A stretch of 7,163 nt of DNA from Thermodesulfobacteriota bacterium (GCA_003641645.1 QNAZ01000041.1:1-7163); one strand, 5' to 3'; shown: positions 1 through 6,319, counted from the first letter of the stretch. Notes: generated by a model from the sequence alone, not told the origin. Made by a program: numbers and translations.

Positions 1-278
1 ACTATATATTTTCCTATGGATGGTTTATTTTTGAATTCTTTAGAAGTGATAAAGTTTTTTCTTTTAGCAAGAATATATTCTTCTTCTGAATCTAAAATTT
101 TTATTTTAAACCCTTTTCTTTCTTCACTTTCTCTTATTTCTTTAGTAATGAAGCCTAAAAAATTAAAATCAGACAAATATTTTTTAAGAAATTCAAATAA
201 GTATTCTATCAAAGTTGTTTTACCAACTCCAGGAGAACCAAGAATAAAAAACTTTTTTCTGGGAGAATAAAGAAACAT
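1..278 (-). CDS. THEP1-family nucleoside-triphosphatase, partial (runs off left edge)
   Basis: The first 92 residues are visible; the frame is still open at the window edge. A P-loop (G14-S-P-G-V-G-K-T-T22) sits 13 residues from the start. It is followed by a GFITKEIRE segment (about 44-52), then RKGFKIKILD and a later IGKY. This order (early P-loop, GF-T-EIRE, then GF-I..LD and GKY) is typical of the THEP1/COG1618 NTPases, small P-loop enzymes of archaea, Aquifex-like thermophiles and animals that hydrolyse NTPs with little base preference. Their cellular role is unclear. The ATG at 278 is chosen because its A is also the last base of the upstream smr stop codon (TAATG), so translation is probably coupled. 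A weak AAGAAG precedes it. Walker B and the C-terminal half lie outside the window, so the family call rests on the N-terminal half only. Confidence 0.8.
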   Translation of the reverse strand, partial: MFLYSPRKKFFILGSPGVGKTTLIEYLFEFLKKYLSDFNFLGFITKEIRESEERKGFKIKILDSEEEYILAKRKNFITSKEFKNKPSIGKYI

Positions 279-868
279 TATCTTCTTATAGGTTTGGAAG
301 AAAGGAGCACATATGTTGCTCCCAGACCACCATCACAAGGTCTTGCAGAAGAATAAGCCAAAACATATTTTCTAAAAGGTCCCTTTTCTAACCACTCTTT
401 TACTTTATTTTTTAATACTGGCTCATATTTGGAAGAAAGTCCTCTTCCATGAATAATTAGAACACACCTATCTCCATTTAAAATAGCTTTTTTCATAAAT
501 TCCTCAAAAGCCTCTTTTGCCTCTTCTACAAACATCCCTCTTAGATTTAAGGTTCTTTTAATAGCAAATTTCCCTTCTCTTAAAGCTTTAACAATTCTTC
601 TACTTATTCCCGGAGCTTTACCTTCTATATATTCAGAAGTTAACCAAAATTTAATTTCTATTTTTTTAGGAGGCCATTCTTTTTTTAAATCCCAGAAAGG
701 TCTTTTTGGTGAAAATTTCCAATAGAAATTTTTTTCTTTAAGAGGTTTAGAAGTATGAATTATTTCAGACCAATCTCTTTCTTTACATTTTTGAGGTTTT
801 TCTTTTAATTTAAAAATTTCAAGGGGAGCATTCAAATACTCCCCCAATTTTAAAAAGGGTCTTTGCAT
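278..868 (-). CDS. Smr-domain protein (Smr/MutS2 C-terminal type, stand-alone)
   Basis: This 196-residue protein has a basic, low-complexity N-terminal half and a C-terminal Smr domain (about 105-190). Visible family signatures are SEYIEG (78-83), a FAIKRTLNLRG strand (101-111), a VEEAKEAFEEFMKKA helix (114-128), the HGRG loop (140-143), a VLKNKVKEWL helix (151-160) and the closing GGLGATYVLL (180-189). Stand-alone Smr proteins bind nucleic acid, and some nick DNA or cleave mRNA at collided ribosomes. MutS2 uses the same domain in recombination control or ribosome rescue. The usual LDLHG/LDLRG motif reads LNLRG here, with Asn108 in the position of the conserved acid, so nuclease activity is uncertain. 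The gene starts 3 bp after the lipoprotein stop and overlaps the THEP1 start by one base, so it is probably the middle gene of one transcript. No strong ribosome binding site is seen; a GGGA lies about 15 bases upstream. Confidence 0.88.
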   Translation of the reverse strand: MQRPFLKLGEYLNAPLEIFKLKEKPQKCKERDWSEIIHTSKPLKEKNFYWKFSPKRPFWDLKKEWPPKKIEIKFWLTSEYIEGKAPGISRRIVKALREGKFAIKRTLNLRGMFVEEAKEAFEEFMKKAILNGDRCVLIIHGRGLSSKYEPVLKNKVKEWLEKGPFRKYVLAYSSARPCDGGLGATYVLLSSKPIRR

Positions 869-871
869 TTC

Positions 872-1222
872 TTATTTTCTTAATCCCTTCTCAAAAATTC
901 TTTCACATTTCTCAGCTGCAGTTTCTGCTCTTTGAGCAGCTTCCTCAGCTCTATTAGCTGATTCTATTGCTTTTTGAGATGCTGTTACAGCTCTTTCAGC
1001 AGCTTCATTGGCAGTTGTTACATCTACTTTAAGTTGATTTACTTGAGTTTTTAAAGCCTCAACCTCTGATTTTAAACCATTTAGCTCATTTTCTAATTTT
1101 GTTATAGAATCTTGCCACTCAGGTTTTGCCGCTTCTTCAGGAGCTTTTACAGGACAAGTGCAACCAAAAGCTAATAATCCTGCTAATCCTATCCCTGCTA
1201 AATTTAACATAATCTTTTTCAT
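872..1222 (-). CDS. Lpp/OprI-like alanine-zipper outer-membrane lipoprotein
   Basis: This 116-residue protein starts with MKKIM, then a hydrophobic segment (4-20) ending LLAFG-C21, a lipobox with Ala at -3 that is slightly unusual. After a Pro/Glu/Ala linker (22-36) comes an uninterrupted coiled coil (about 40-113) with perfect 3-4 spacing. Core residues are I40, L43, L47, L50, V54, L57, V61, L64, V68, then A71, A75, A78, S82, A85, A89, A92, A96, A99, A103, C106, F110. The C-terminus LRK resembles Lpp (YRK) and OprI (SRK), whose last Lys is linked to peptidoglycan. The likely role is an outer membrane to peptidoglycan tether; that linkage is inferred. The ATG at 1222 is chosen over an in-frame GTG at 1258 because a perfect AGGAGGT lies 5 bases before it and the GTG would put 12 basic residues before the signal peptide. 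The mature chain (96 residues) is much longer than E. coli Lpp (58). Confidence 0.85.
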   Translation of the reverse strand: MKKIMLNLAGIGLAGLLAFGCTCPVKAPEEAAKPEWQDSITKLENELNGLKSEVEALKTQVNQLKVDVTTANEAAERAVTASQKAIESANRAEEAAQRAETAAEKCERIFEKGLRK

Positions 1223-1227
1223 AATAG

Positions 1228-1234
1228 ACCTCCT
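1228..1234 (-). promoter_or_regulatory. Strong Shine-Dalgarno of the lipoprotein gene
   Basis: The minus strand reads AGGAGGT, a full anti-SD match, 5 bases before the ATG at 1222. It lies inside what would be coding sequence if the upstream GTG (1258) were used, so it decides the start. It is the best ribosome binding site in the window, which fits a highly expressed structural lipoprotein. Confidence 0.85.
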
Positions 1235-1259
1235 TTTTTTTAAAAATTTATTTTTCACT

Positions 1260-1287
1260 ATTTTATTGATTTTGAGTTTGAGGTCAA
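1260..1287 (-). promoter_or_regulatory. Sigma70-type promoter of the lipoprotein-smr-THEP1 cluster
   Basis: On the minus strand TTGACC (1282-1287; consensus TTGACA) and TAAAAT (1260-1265; consensus TATAAT) are separated by 16 bases. Each hexamer has 5 of 6 matches. The predicted start near 1253 gives a leader of about 30 bases that includes the AGGAGGT site. It lies between the rtcB stop and the lipoprotein gene, so the cluster can be transcribed separately from rtcB. No hairpin-plus-U-tract terminator is visible after rtcB, so read-through from rtcB is also possible. Confidence 0.65.
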
Positions 1288-1304
1288 GTTTTTTTAAAAT
1301 TTTT

Positions 1305-2735
1305 TTATCCTTTTATACATCCCATTGGTATAAGTTTAGCAACTTTTTTAGTTAATCCTGCTTTACAGGTAGCATTAATAACTTCATTAATATCTTTATA
1401 AGCCTCTGGTGCTTCTTCTGCAAGTCCTTTTTTGGATTTTCCAATTACAATAATTCCTTTTTTTCTAAGTCTTTCTATGATTTCATCAGCTCGAAATGAT
1501 TTAACAGCTTGATGTCTACTCATTGTTCTTCCTGCACCATGACAAGCAGAGCCAAAAGCTTTCTCTTCACCTTCAGAAGTTCCTACTAATATATAAGACG
1601 CTGTCCCCATAGAACCACCTATTATAACTGGTTGTCCTACCTCTCTATAAGCTTGTGGAAGTTCTTTTCTCCCTGGTCCCCAAGCTCTGGTTGCTCCTTT
1701 TCTATGAACATAAAGTTTTAGGTTTTTTCCATTCACTTTATGATATTCCACTTTACAGGTATTATGACTTATATCATAAAGCATTTTTAGATAAATTCCC
1801 GGAAAGAAATTTTTAAATACTTCTCTAACTAAATGAGTAATCACTTGACGATTAGCAAGAGCACAATTTACACCGCATATCATAGCTTTAAAATATTGCT
1901 GTCCTTCAGGAGAGTTAATAGGAGCACAAACAAGTTCTTTTTCTTTTATAGGAATTTCATATTTTCTTGCTGCCTTTGCTAAAATAGGTAAATAATCTGT
2001 AGCTATTTGATGCCCTAATGCTCGAGATCCACAATGAAAAGTAATTACTACCTGATTTTCAAATAGTCCAAAGGCAGAAGCAGTTTTTCTATCATAAATT
2101 TCTGCTACATATTGAATTTCAAGATAATGATTTCCTGAACCAAGAGTTCCTACTTGTCTATGTTGCCTTTTTTTTGCTTCTTTAGAAACATAAGTAGGAT
2201 CAGCTCCAGGCATACATCCATTTTCTTCGATATATTCTAAATCTTCCCAATCTCCATATCCTTTTTCAACAGCCCACTTAGCACCACCTACCAAAACTTC
2301 ATCTAATTGAGAAGGAGAAAGTTTTATTTCTCCCTCTGAACCTACTCCACAAGGAACTGTTTCAAAAAGTTTTCTTACTAATTTTTCTAAATATGGTTCT
2401 ACTTCTTCTTTGGTTAGAGGACTTAAAAGAGTCCTTACTCCACAGGAAATATCATAACCTACTCCTCCTACTGAGATAATCCCACCTGCATCTGGATCAA
2501 AAGCAGCTACTCCTCCAATAGGAAATCCATATCCCCAATGAGCATCTGGCATAGCAATAGATACTTTCACAATACCTGGAAGACTTGCTACATTACAAAC
2601 CTGTTCATAAACCTTTTCATCCATTTCCTCAACAAGTTTTTTATCAGCAAAAATCTTTCCAGGAACCCTCATATCTCCTGTAGGAGGAATTTCCCATTCA
2701 TAATCTGAGATTTTTTTTAATTTTTTTAACTCCAT
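1305..2735 (-). CDS. rtcB: RNA-splicing ligase RtcB (3'-phosphate/5'-OH RNA ligase)
   Basis: This 476-residue protein has the complete RtcB set. RtcB joins RNA 3'-phosphate (or 2',3'-cyclic phosphate) to 5'-OH ends using GTP and Mn2+, through a covalent GMP-histidine. Visible motifs are PDAHWGYGFPIGG (63-75), GYDISCGVR (93-101, with metal ligands D95 and C98), GSGNH (199-203, H203), ITFHCGSR (231-238, H234), YDISHN (320-325, H324), HRKGATRA (344-351) and GSACHGAGR (395-403), where H399 is the expected guanylylated residue. The protein ends MGCIKG. The length matches archaeal-type RtcB (about 480). The ATG at 2735 is preceded by GGAAGG and no in-frame extension is needed. It lies divergent to hslV. 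No RtcA, RtcR or archease is in view, so a role in tRNA splicing or RNA repair cannot be told from context. Confidence 0.97.
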   Translation of the reverse strand: MELKKLKKISDYEWEIPPTGDMRVPGKIFADKKLVEEMDEKVYEQVCNVASLPGIVKVSIAMPDAHWGYGFPIGGVAAFDPDAGGIISVGGVGYDISCGVRTLLSPLTKEEVEPYLEKLVRKLFETVPCGVGSEGEIKLSPSQLDEVLVGGAKWAVEKGYGDWEDLEYIEENGCMPGADPTYVSKEAKKRQHRQVGTLGSGNHYLEIQYVAEIYDRKTASAFGLFENQVVITFHCGSRALGHQIATDYLPILAKAARKYEIPIKEKELVCAPINSPEGQQYFKAMICGVNCALANRQVITHLVREVFKNFFPGIYLKMLYDISHNTCKVEYHKVNGKNLKLYVHRKGATRAWGPGRKELPQAYREVGQPVIIGGSMGTASYILVGTSEGEEKAFGSACHGAGRTMSRHQAVKSFRADEIIERLRKKGIIVIGKSKKGLAEEAPEAYKDINEVINATCKAGLTKKVAKLIPMGCIKG

Positions 2736-2768
2736 ACCTTCCTTCTTTCCAATTATTTTTTTAATTAA

Positions 2769-2799
2769 AATATATTAAAAATTTATTTCTTAAAATCAA
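2769..2799 (-). promoter_or_regulatory. Candidate rtcB promoter
   Basis: The minus strand shows TTGATT (2794-2799) and TATATT (2769-2774), spaced 19 bases; ATATAT one base closer to the -35 gives 18. The expected start near 2762 leaves about 27 bases before the rtcB ATG, including the GGAAGG site. The AT-rich context makes -10 matches easy, so this is a moderate call. Confidence 0.4.
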
Positions 2800-2819
2800 G
2801 GACTTTTTAATTTCTTAAA
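2785..2819 (+). repeat. 10-bp direct repeat in the rtcB/hslV divergent region
   Basis: ATTTCTTAAA occurs exactly twice, at 2785-2794 and 2810-2819, with starts 25 bp apart. The copies flank the back-to-back -35 candidates of rtcB and hslV. They could be paired sites for a regulator of one or both genes. In sequence this AT-rich a 10-bp repeat can also be chance. Confidence 0.35.
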
Positions 2820-2831
2820 TTATGGTATAAC
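2799..2831 (+). promoter_or_regulatory. Candidate hslVU promoter, start at or next to the ATG
   Basis: TATGGTATAAC (2821-2831) holds two overlapping -10 readings: TATAAC (2826-2831), or TATGGT (2821-2826), which lies 16 bases from a weak -35-like AGGACT (2799-2804). Either one predicts a transcript start between about 2832 and 2839, leaving 0-7 bases before the hslV ATG. No Shine-Dalgarno sequence is present in the 20 bases before that ATG, which agrees with a leaderless or near-leaderless message. Confidence 0.45.
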
Positions 2832-2838
2832 TTATAGC

Positions 2839-3366
2839 ATGCTTAAAGGAACTACAGTTGTTGCTGTAAAAAAAGATAATAAAATTGCAATGGCAGGAGA
2901 TGGACAAGTCACTTTTGGTAATACAATATTAAAACATAAAGCAAAAAAAATAAGAAAGCTTTATAGAGGTAAAGTATTAGCAGGATTTGCTGGTGCAACA
3001 GCTGATGCTCTTACTCTTTTTGAAAGATTAGAAAAAAAACTTGAAGCTTATAGTGGACAGCTTTTAAGAGCTGCAGTTGAACTTGCTAAAGACTGGAGAA
3101 CTGATAAAGTCCTTAGAAAATTAGAAGCTTTTCTTATTGCTTGTGACAACGAGCATTTACTTCTTATTTCTGGTGCAGGTGATGTAGTTGAACCAGATGA
3201 AAATGTAATAGCTATAGGCTCTGGTGGTCCTTTTGCTCTTGCTGCTGCTAAAGCCCTCTTAAGATATACTAATCTTTCTGCAAAGGAGATTGCTGAAATC
3301 TCAATTAAAATAGCTGGAGAAATTTGTATTTATACTAATTCTGAAATAGTAATAGAGGAAATATGA
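2839..3366 (+). CDS. hslV: ATP-dependent protease HslUV, peptidase subunit HslV
   Basis: This 175-residue protein is HslV (ClpQ), the N-terminal-threonine peptidase that forms a double hexamer capped by HslU in the cytoplasm and degrades misfolded or regulatory proteins. It reads MLKG-TTVVAV, so removal of four residues would expose Thr5 as the catalytic residue 1. In mature numbering D17 (in AGDGQVTFGNT), K33 (in KAKKIRKLY) and S124 (in AIGSGGPF) all fall where the family requires them. The ATG at 2839 is the only usable start: no ATG, GTG or TTG lies in frame between it and the in-frame stop at 2791. There is no Shine-Dalgarno sequence in front. Its last bases overlap hslU (ATGA), as expected for subunits of one complex. 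Confidence 0.97.
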   Translation: MLKGTTVVAVKKDNKIAMAGDGQVTFGNTILKHKAKKIRKLYRGKVLAGFAGATADALTLFERLEKKLEAYSGQLLRAAVELAKDWRTDKVLRKLEAFLIACDNEHLLLISGAGDVVEPDENVIAIGSGGPFALAAAKALLRYTNLSAKEIAEISIKIAGEICIYTNSEIVIEEI

Positions 3367-4688
3367 ATTATAAGGAGCTTACTCCTAAGGAAATTGTAGA
3401 AGAGTTAAACCGCTATATAGTAGGACAAGAAAGAGCTAAAAAAGCTGTTGCTATTGCTATGAGAAATCGTTGGAGAAGACAACAACTTAAAGAACCTATA
3501 AAAGAAGAAATTTATCCTAAAAACATACTTATGATTGGACCAACAGGAGTTGGTAAAACTGAGATTGCAAGAAGACTTGCTAAACTTTCTAACTCTCCTT
3601 TTTTAAAAGTAGAAGCAACTAAATTTACTGAGGTAGGATATGTAGGAAGAGATGTAGAATCTATGATAAGAGATTTAACACATATTGCAGTTCAAATGAT
3701 AAAAAGTGAAGAAGAAAAAAAGGTTTTAGAAAAAGCAAAAAAAATTGCTGAAGAACGATTGGTAGATCTTCTTATTCCTTCCTCTTCTTCTAAAGTTGAA
3801 TATGATCCTTTAACCAAGGAAAAATTTCTAAAAATGTTAAGGGATGGAGCTTTAGATGAAAGATATGTAGAAATAGAAATAGAACCAACCCAAAGAACTC
3901 CTGCTATAGAAATCCTTGCAGCTTCAGGTTTAGAAGAAATTGAGATGCAGTTAAGAGATATGCTTTCTACATTTCTTCCTTTTAGAACCAAGAAAAGAAG
4001 AGTAAAAGTTAAAGAGGCTTTAGAAATTTTAACTAAAGAAGAGGCAAATAAATTGATAGATATGGATAAGGTTATAAGAGAGGCTATCCATAGAACTGAA
4101 ACAAGTGGTATTATTTTTATTGATGAAATTGATAAAATCACAAGTAGAGGAGAAGCTCATGGACCTGATGTTTCAAGAGAAGGAGTTCAAAGAGATCTCC
4201 TTCCTATTGTTGAAGGAACCACTGTTAATACTCGGTATGGAATGGTAAAAACTGATTATATTTTATTTATTGGAAGTGGTGCTTTTCATATTGCTAAACC
4301 TTCTGATCTTATACCTGAGCTTCAAGGAAGATTTCCTATAAGAGTTGAACTTGACCCTTTAACAAAAGAAGATTTTATTCGAATATTAACTGAGCCAGAA
4401 AATGCTATTATAAAACAATATCAAGCTTTATTAGAAACAGAAGGAGTAGAATTAGAATTTACTAAGGAGGCTATAGAAGAACTTGCACAGATTGCCTATG
4501 AGATCAATCAAAGGATGGAAAATATTGGTGCAAGAAGGCTTTATACAGTAGTAGAAAAAGTTTTAGAAGATATCTCTTTTTCTGCCCCAGATGTTGCTCC
4601 AACTAAAATAGTTATCACTCCTGAATATGTAAAAGAAAAATTAGAAAATATTATATCTGATGAAGAAATAATAAAATTTATCCTTTAA
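3363..4688 (+). CDS. hslU: ATP-dependent protease HslUV, ATPase subunit HslU
   Basis: This 441-residue protein is the AAA+ unfoldase that feeds substrates to HslV. In order it shows the N-terminal LTPKEIVEELNRYIVGQ segment (6-21), Walker A GPTGVGKT (59-66), the pore loop GYVGRD (92-97), a charged I-domain (about 110-243), Walker B IIFIDEID (250-257), sensor-1 region FIGSGAFH (302-309), the GRFPIRVEL arginine segment (322-330) and sensor 2 GARRL (389-393). The C-terminus KFIL is the family's usual tail, which docks into HslV on activation. Length matches E. coli HslU (443). The ATG overlaps the hslV stop by four bases (ATGA), with AGAGGA at 3354-3359 as ribosome binding site, so translation is coupled. 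Its stop shares bases with the convergent rimO stop. Confidence 0.98.
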   Translation: MNYKELTPKEIVEELNRYIVGQERAKKAVAIAMRNRWRRQQLKEPIKEEIYPKNILMIGPTGVGKTEIARRLAKLSNSPFLKVEATKFTEVGYVGRDVESMIRDLTHIAVQMIKSEEEKKVLEKAKKIAEERLVDLLIPSSSSKVEYDPLTKEKFLKMLRDGALDERYVEIEIEPTQRTPAIEILAASGLEEIEMQLRDMLSTFLPFRTKKRRVKVKEALEILTKEEANKLIDMDKVIREAIHRTETSGIIFIDEIDKITSRGEAHGPDVSREGVQRDLLPIVEGTTVNTRYGMVKTDYILFIGSGAFHIAKPSDLIPELQGRFPIRVELDPLTKEDFIRILTEPENAIIKQYQALLETEGVELEFTKEAIEELAQIAYEINQRMENIGARRLYTVVEKVLEDISFSAPDVAPTKIVITPEYVKEKLENIISDEEIIKFIL

Positions 4689-5950
4689 ATAATCTCTCCC
4701 CAAATATCATAAAAACTTGTTTTTTTAATTTTTACATTTACTAAATCTCCAGGATATATCTGAATTTTCTTTTTATTTGAAATTAAATAAGTTATTCCAT
4801 CTATTTCTGGAGCTTGAATTTTTGCTATTCCAAAAAGATTTCCTTTTATATCCTCTCCCAAAATCAAAACCTCCTCTTTACTCCCAATTCTCATTTTTAA
4901 TCTCTTTTTAGAAATCTCCTTTTGAAGTCTCATGATTTCCTTTTTTCTTCTAATTTTTTCCTTATAAGGAATCTTAGGAACTAATTTTTCAGCAAAAGTT
5001 CCTTCTTCTGAATAAAAAATAAAAACACCCAAATGATCAAACTCTACTTCTTTAAGAAAATCATAAAGAAAAAGAAATTGTTTTTCATCCTCTCCAGGAA
5101 AACCAACTATTATAGTTGTTCTTATAGCAGAAAAAGGATTTATTTTTCTTATATACGCTATTAGTTCTTTAATTTTATCAGAATCCGCAGGTCTTCTCAT
5201 TTTCTTTAAAATATCAGGATGAGCATGCTGAATAGGAATATCAAAATAAGGAACTATTTTAGGATTTGAAAGCACTTCTTCAATAAATCTTTTATTAATA
5301 TTAGCTGGATGAAGATAAAGAAGTCTCATTCTAAATTCATAGGGAAGAACTGAAAGTTTAGAAATAAGTTTTAGCAAGCCTTCTTTTTCTCCTTTATCTT
5401 TTCCATAAGAGGTAATATCCTGTGCAACTATGATGATTTCTTTTACTCCTACTTTTAAAAGATTTTCAGCTTCTTTTAAAATTTCATCTATAGATCTACT
5501 TCTTAAAGACCCTCTTATTTTGGGAATAGTGCAATAGGAACATTTGTAATTACATCCATCACATATTTTTAAATAAGCATAAAATGGGCTTTCTGTAAGA
5601 ATTCTTTTTAAAGGTTCTTTTTTTACAAAATTTCTAAAAGGTTCTATTCCTAAAAATTCATCCACCTCTGGCAAAAGATTTTTTAAAATTTTCTTTCCAT
5701 ACCTTGCAGTTAAACATCCAGAAACAATCAATTTTTGACCATTTCTTTTTTGTTCTCCCAATTCTAAGATATGATCTATAGCTTCTTCTACAGCTGGTCT
5801 TATAAAAGCGCAAGTATTTATCCAAAGAATATCTGCTTCTTCTGGAGAAAGCACTATCTGATAATTTTTACAAGAAAGCACATATAAAAGTTTTTCAAAA
5901 TCAGCTTTGTTTTTAGGACAACCAAGACTAACAGGATAAATCTTGAACAT
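4685..5950 (-). CDS. rimO: Ribosomal protein S12 methylthiotransferase RimO
   Basis: This 421-residue radical-SAM enzyme adds a methylthio group to the conserved Asp (E. coli Asp88) of ribosomal protein S12. The N-terminal methylthiotransferase domain has SLGCPKN (C11), NTCAF (C47) and SGC (C79), ligands of the auxiliary 4Fe-4S cluster. The radical-SAM cluster is C133-x3-C137-x2-C140 within CDGCNYKCSYCTIP, followed by IRGSLRSRS. Later come FDIPIQHAHPDILKKMRR (236-253) and VGFPGE (282-287). A TRAM domain (about 355-421) ends FYDIWGEII. SLGCPKN and the short TRAM ending in a YD-WGE motif favour RimO over the tRNA enzyme MiaB. The gene starts one base after the panD TAG with no clear Shine-Dalgarno site, so it probably depends on translation of panD. 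The link to pantothenate genes is not obviously functional. Confidence 0.95.
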   Translation of the reverse strand: MFKIYPVSLGCPKNKADFEKLLYVLSCKNYQIVLSPEEADILWINTCAFIRPAVEEAIDHILELGEQKRNGQKLIVSGCLTARYGKKILKNLLPEVDEFLGIEPFRNFVKKEPLKRILTESPFYAYLKICDGCNYKCSYCTIPKIRGSLRSRSIDEILKEAENLLKVGVKEIIIVAQDITSYGKDKGEKEGLLKLISKLSVLPYEFRMRLLYLHPANINKRFIEEVLSNPKIVPYFDIPIQHAHPDILKKMRRPADSDKIKELIAYIRKINPFSAIRTTIIVGFPGEDEKQFLFLYDFLKEVEFDHLGVFIFYSEEGTFAEKLVPKIPYKEKIRRKKEIMRLQKEISKKRLKMRIGSKEEVLILGEDIKGNLFGIAKIQAPEIDGITYLISNKKKIQIYPGDLVNVKIKKTSFYDIWGEII

Positions 5951-5951
5951 T

Positions 5952-6317
5952 CTAAGTAATGGATTTTAATTTTATTTCTTTAATTTCATTTTGATCTGTA
6001 AGATAAACTAAAGTTGTTTGAAAATCTTTTATTTCTTTTTCAGAAACCCAAGCATAAGAAACAATAATGATTTTATCTCCAATTTCTCCAAGTCTTGCAG
6101 CAGCACCATTAAGTATAACTTCTCCTTTATTCCCTTCTATAAGATAAGTTTCAAATCTTTTGCCATTATTTACATTATATATCCAGACAGCTTCAAAAGG
6201 TTTTAAATTAGCTTTTTCCATTATTTTTTTATCAAGTGTGAGACTCCCTTCATAAAAAAGTTTTTTATCTGTAATAGTTGCTAAATGAATTTTACTTTTT
6301 AATAGTTTTATAAACAT
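5952..6317 (-). CDS. panD: Aspartate 1-decarboxylase proenzyme PanD
   Basis: This 121-residue protein converts L-aspartate to beta-alanine, the second substrate of PanC, in pantothenate and CoA synthesis. It is made as a proenzyme that cleaves itself at Gly24-Ser25, leaving a pyruvoyl group from Ser25. The FYEGS motif places these at exactly the standard positions. Other family residues are in place: K9 and H11 (in LKSKIHLATIT), N51-G-K-R54 and Y58 (in NNGKRFETYLIEG) and the NGAAARLGEIGD segment (70-81). Length is close to E. coli PanD (126), with a divergent C-terminal tail. The start lies 2 bp after the panC stop and no good ribosome binding site is visible, so coupled translation is likely. 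No PanM/PanZ maturation factor is in the window. Confidence 0.97.
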   Translation of the reverse strand: MFIKLLKSKIHLATITDKKLFYEGSLTLDKKIMEKANLKPFEAVWIYNVNNGKRFETYLIEGNKGEVILNGAAARLGEIGDKIIIVSYAWVSEKEIKDFQTTLVYLTDQNEIKEIKLKSIT

Positions 6318-6319
6318 CT

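Noticed and set aside
16..270. 84-codon plus-strand open frame at the left edge
   Set aside because: It is the reverse of the THEP1-family gene, whose P-loop is on the minus strand.
1223..1258. GTG start at 1258 for the lipoprotein gene
   Set aside because: It would add 12 basic residues before the signal peptide and bury the AGGAGGT site in coding sequence; the ATG at 1222 is ideally spaced from that site.
1288..1304. Intrinsic terminator after rtcB
   Set aside because: Only A/T runs are present; no G/C-containing stem followed by a U-tract can be drawn.
1158..1355. 65-codon plus-strand open frame over the lipoprotein promoter
   Set aside because: It is antisense to the lipoprotein signal peptide and the rtcB end; the hydrophobic, Phe-rich product reflects poly-T runs.
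2736..2838. Riboswitch or small RNA in the divergent intergenic region
   Set aside because: The region is too short and AT-rich, with no stable stem, and both promoter candidates occupy it.
3692..4141. 149-codon open frame on the minus strand inside hslU
   Set aside because: It is antisense to the HslU I-domain through Walker B, has a Ser/Ile-rich composition typical of reversed AT-rich coding DNA, and lacks a ribosome binding site or recognisable domain.
6018..6206. 62-codon plus-strand open frame inside panD
   Set aside because: It lies wholly antisense to the well-conserved panD.
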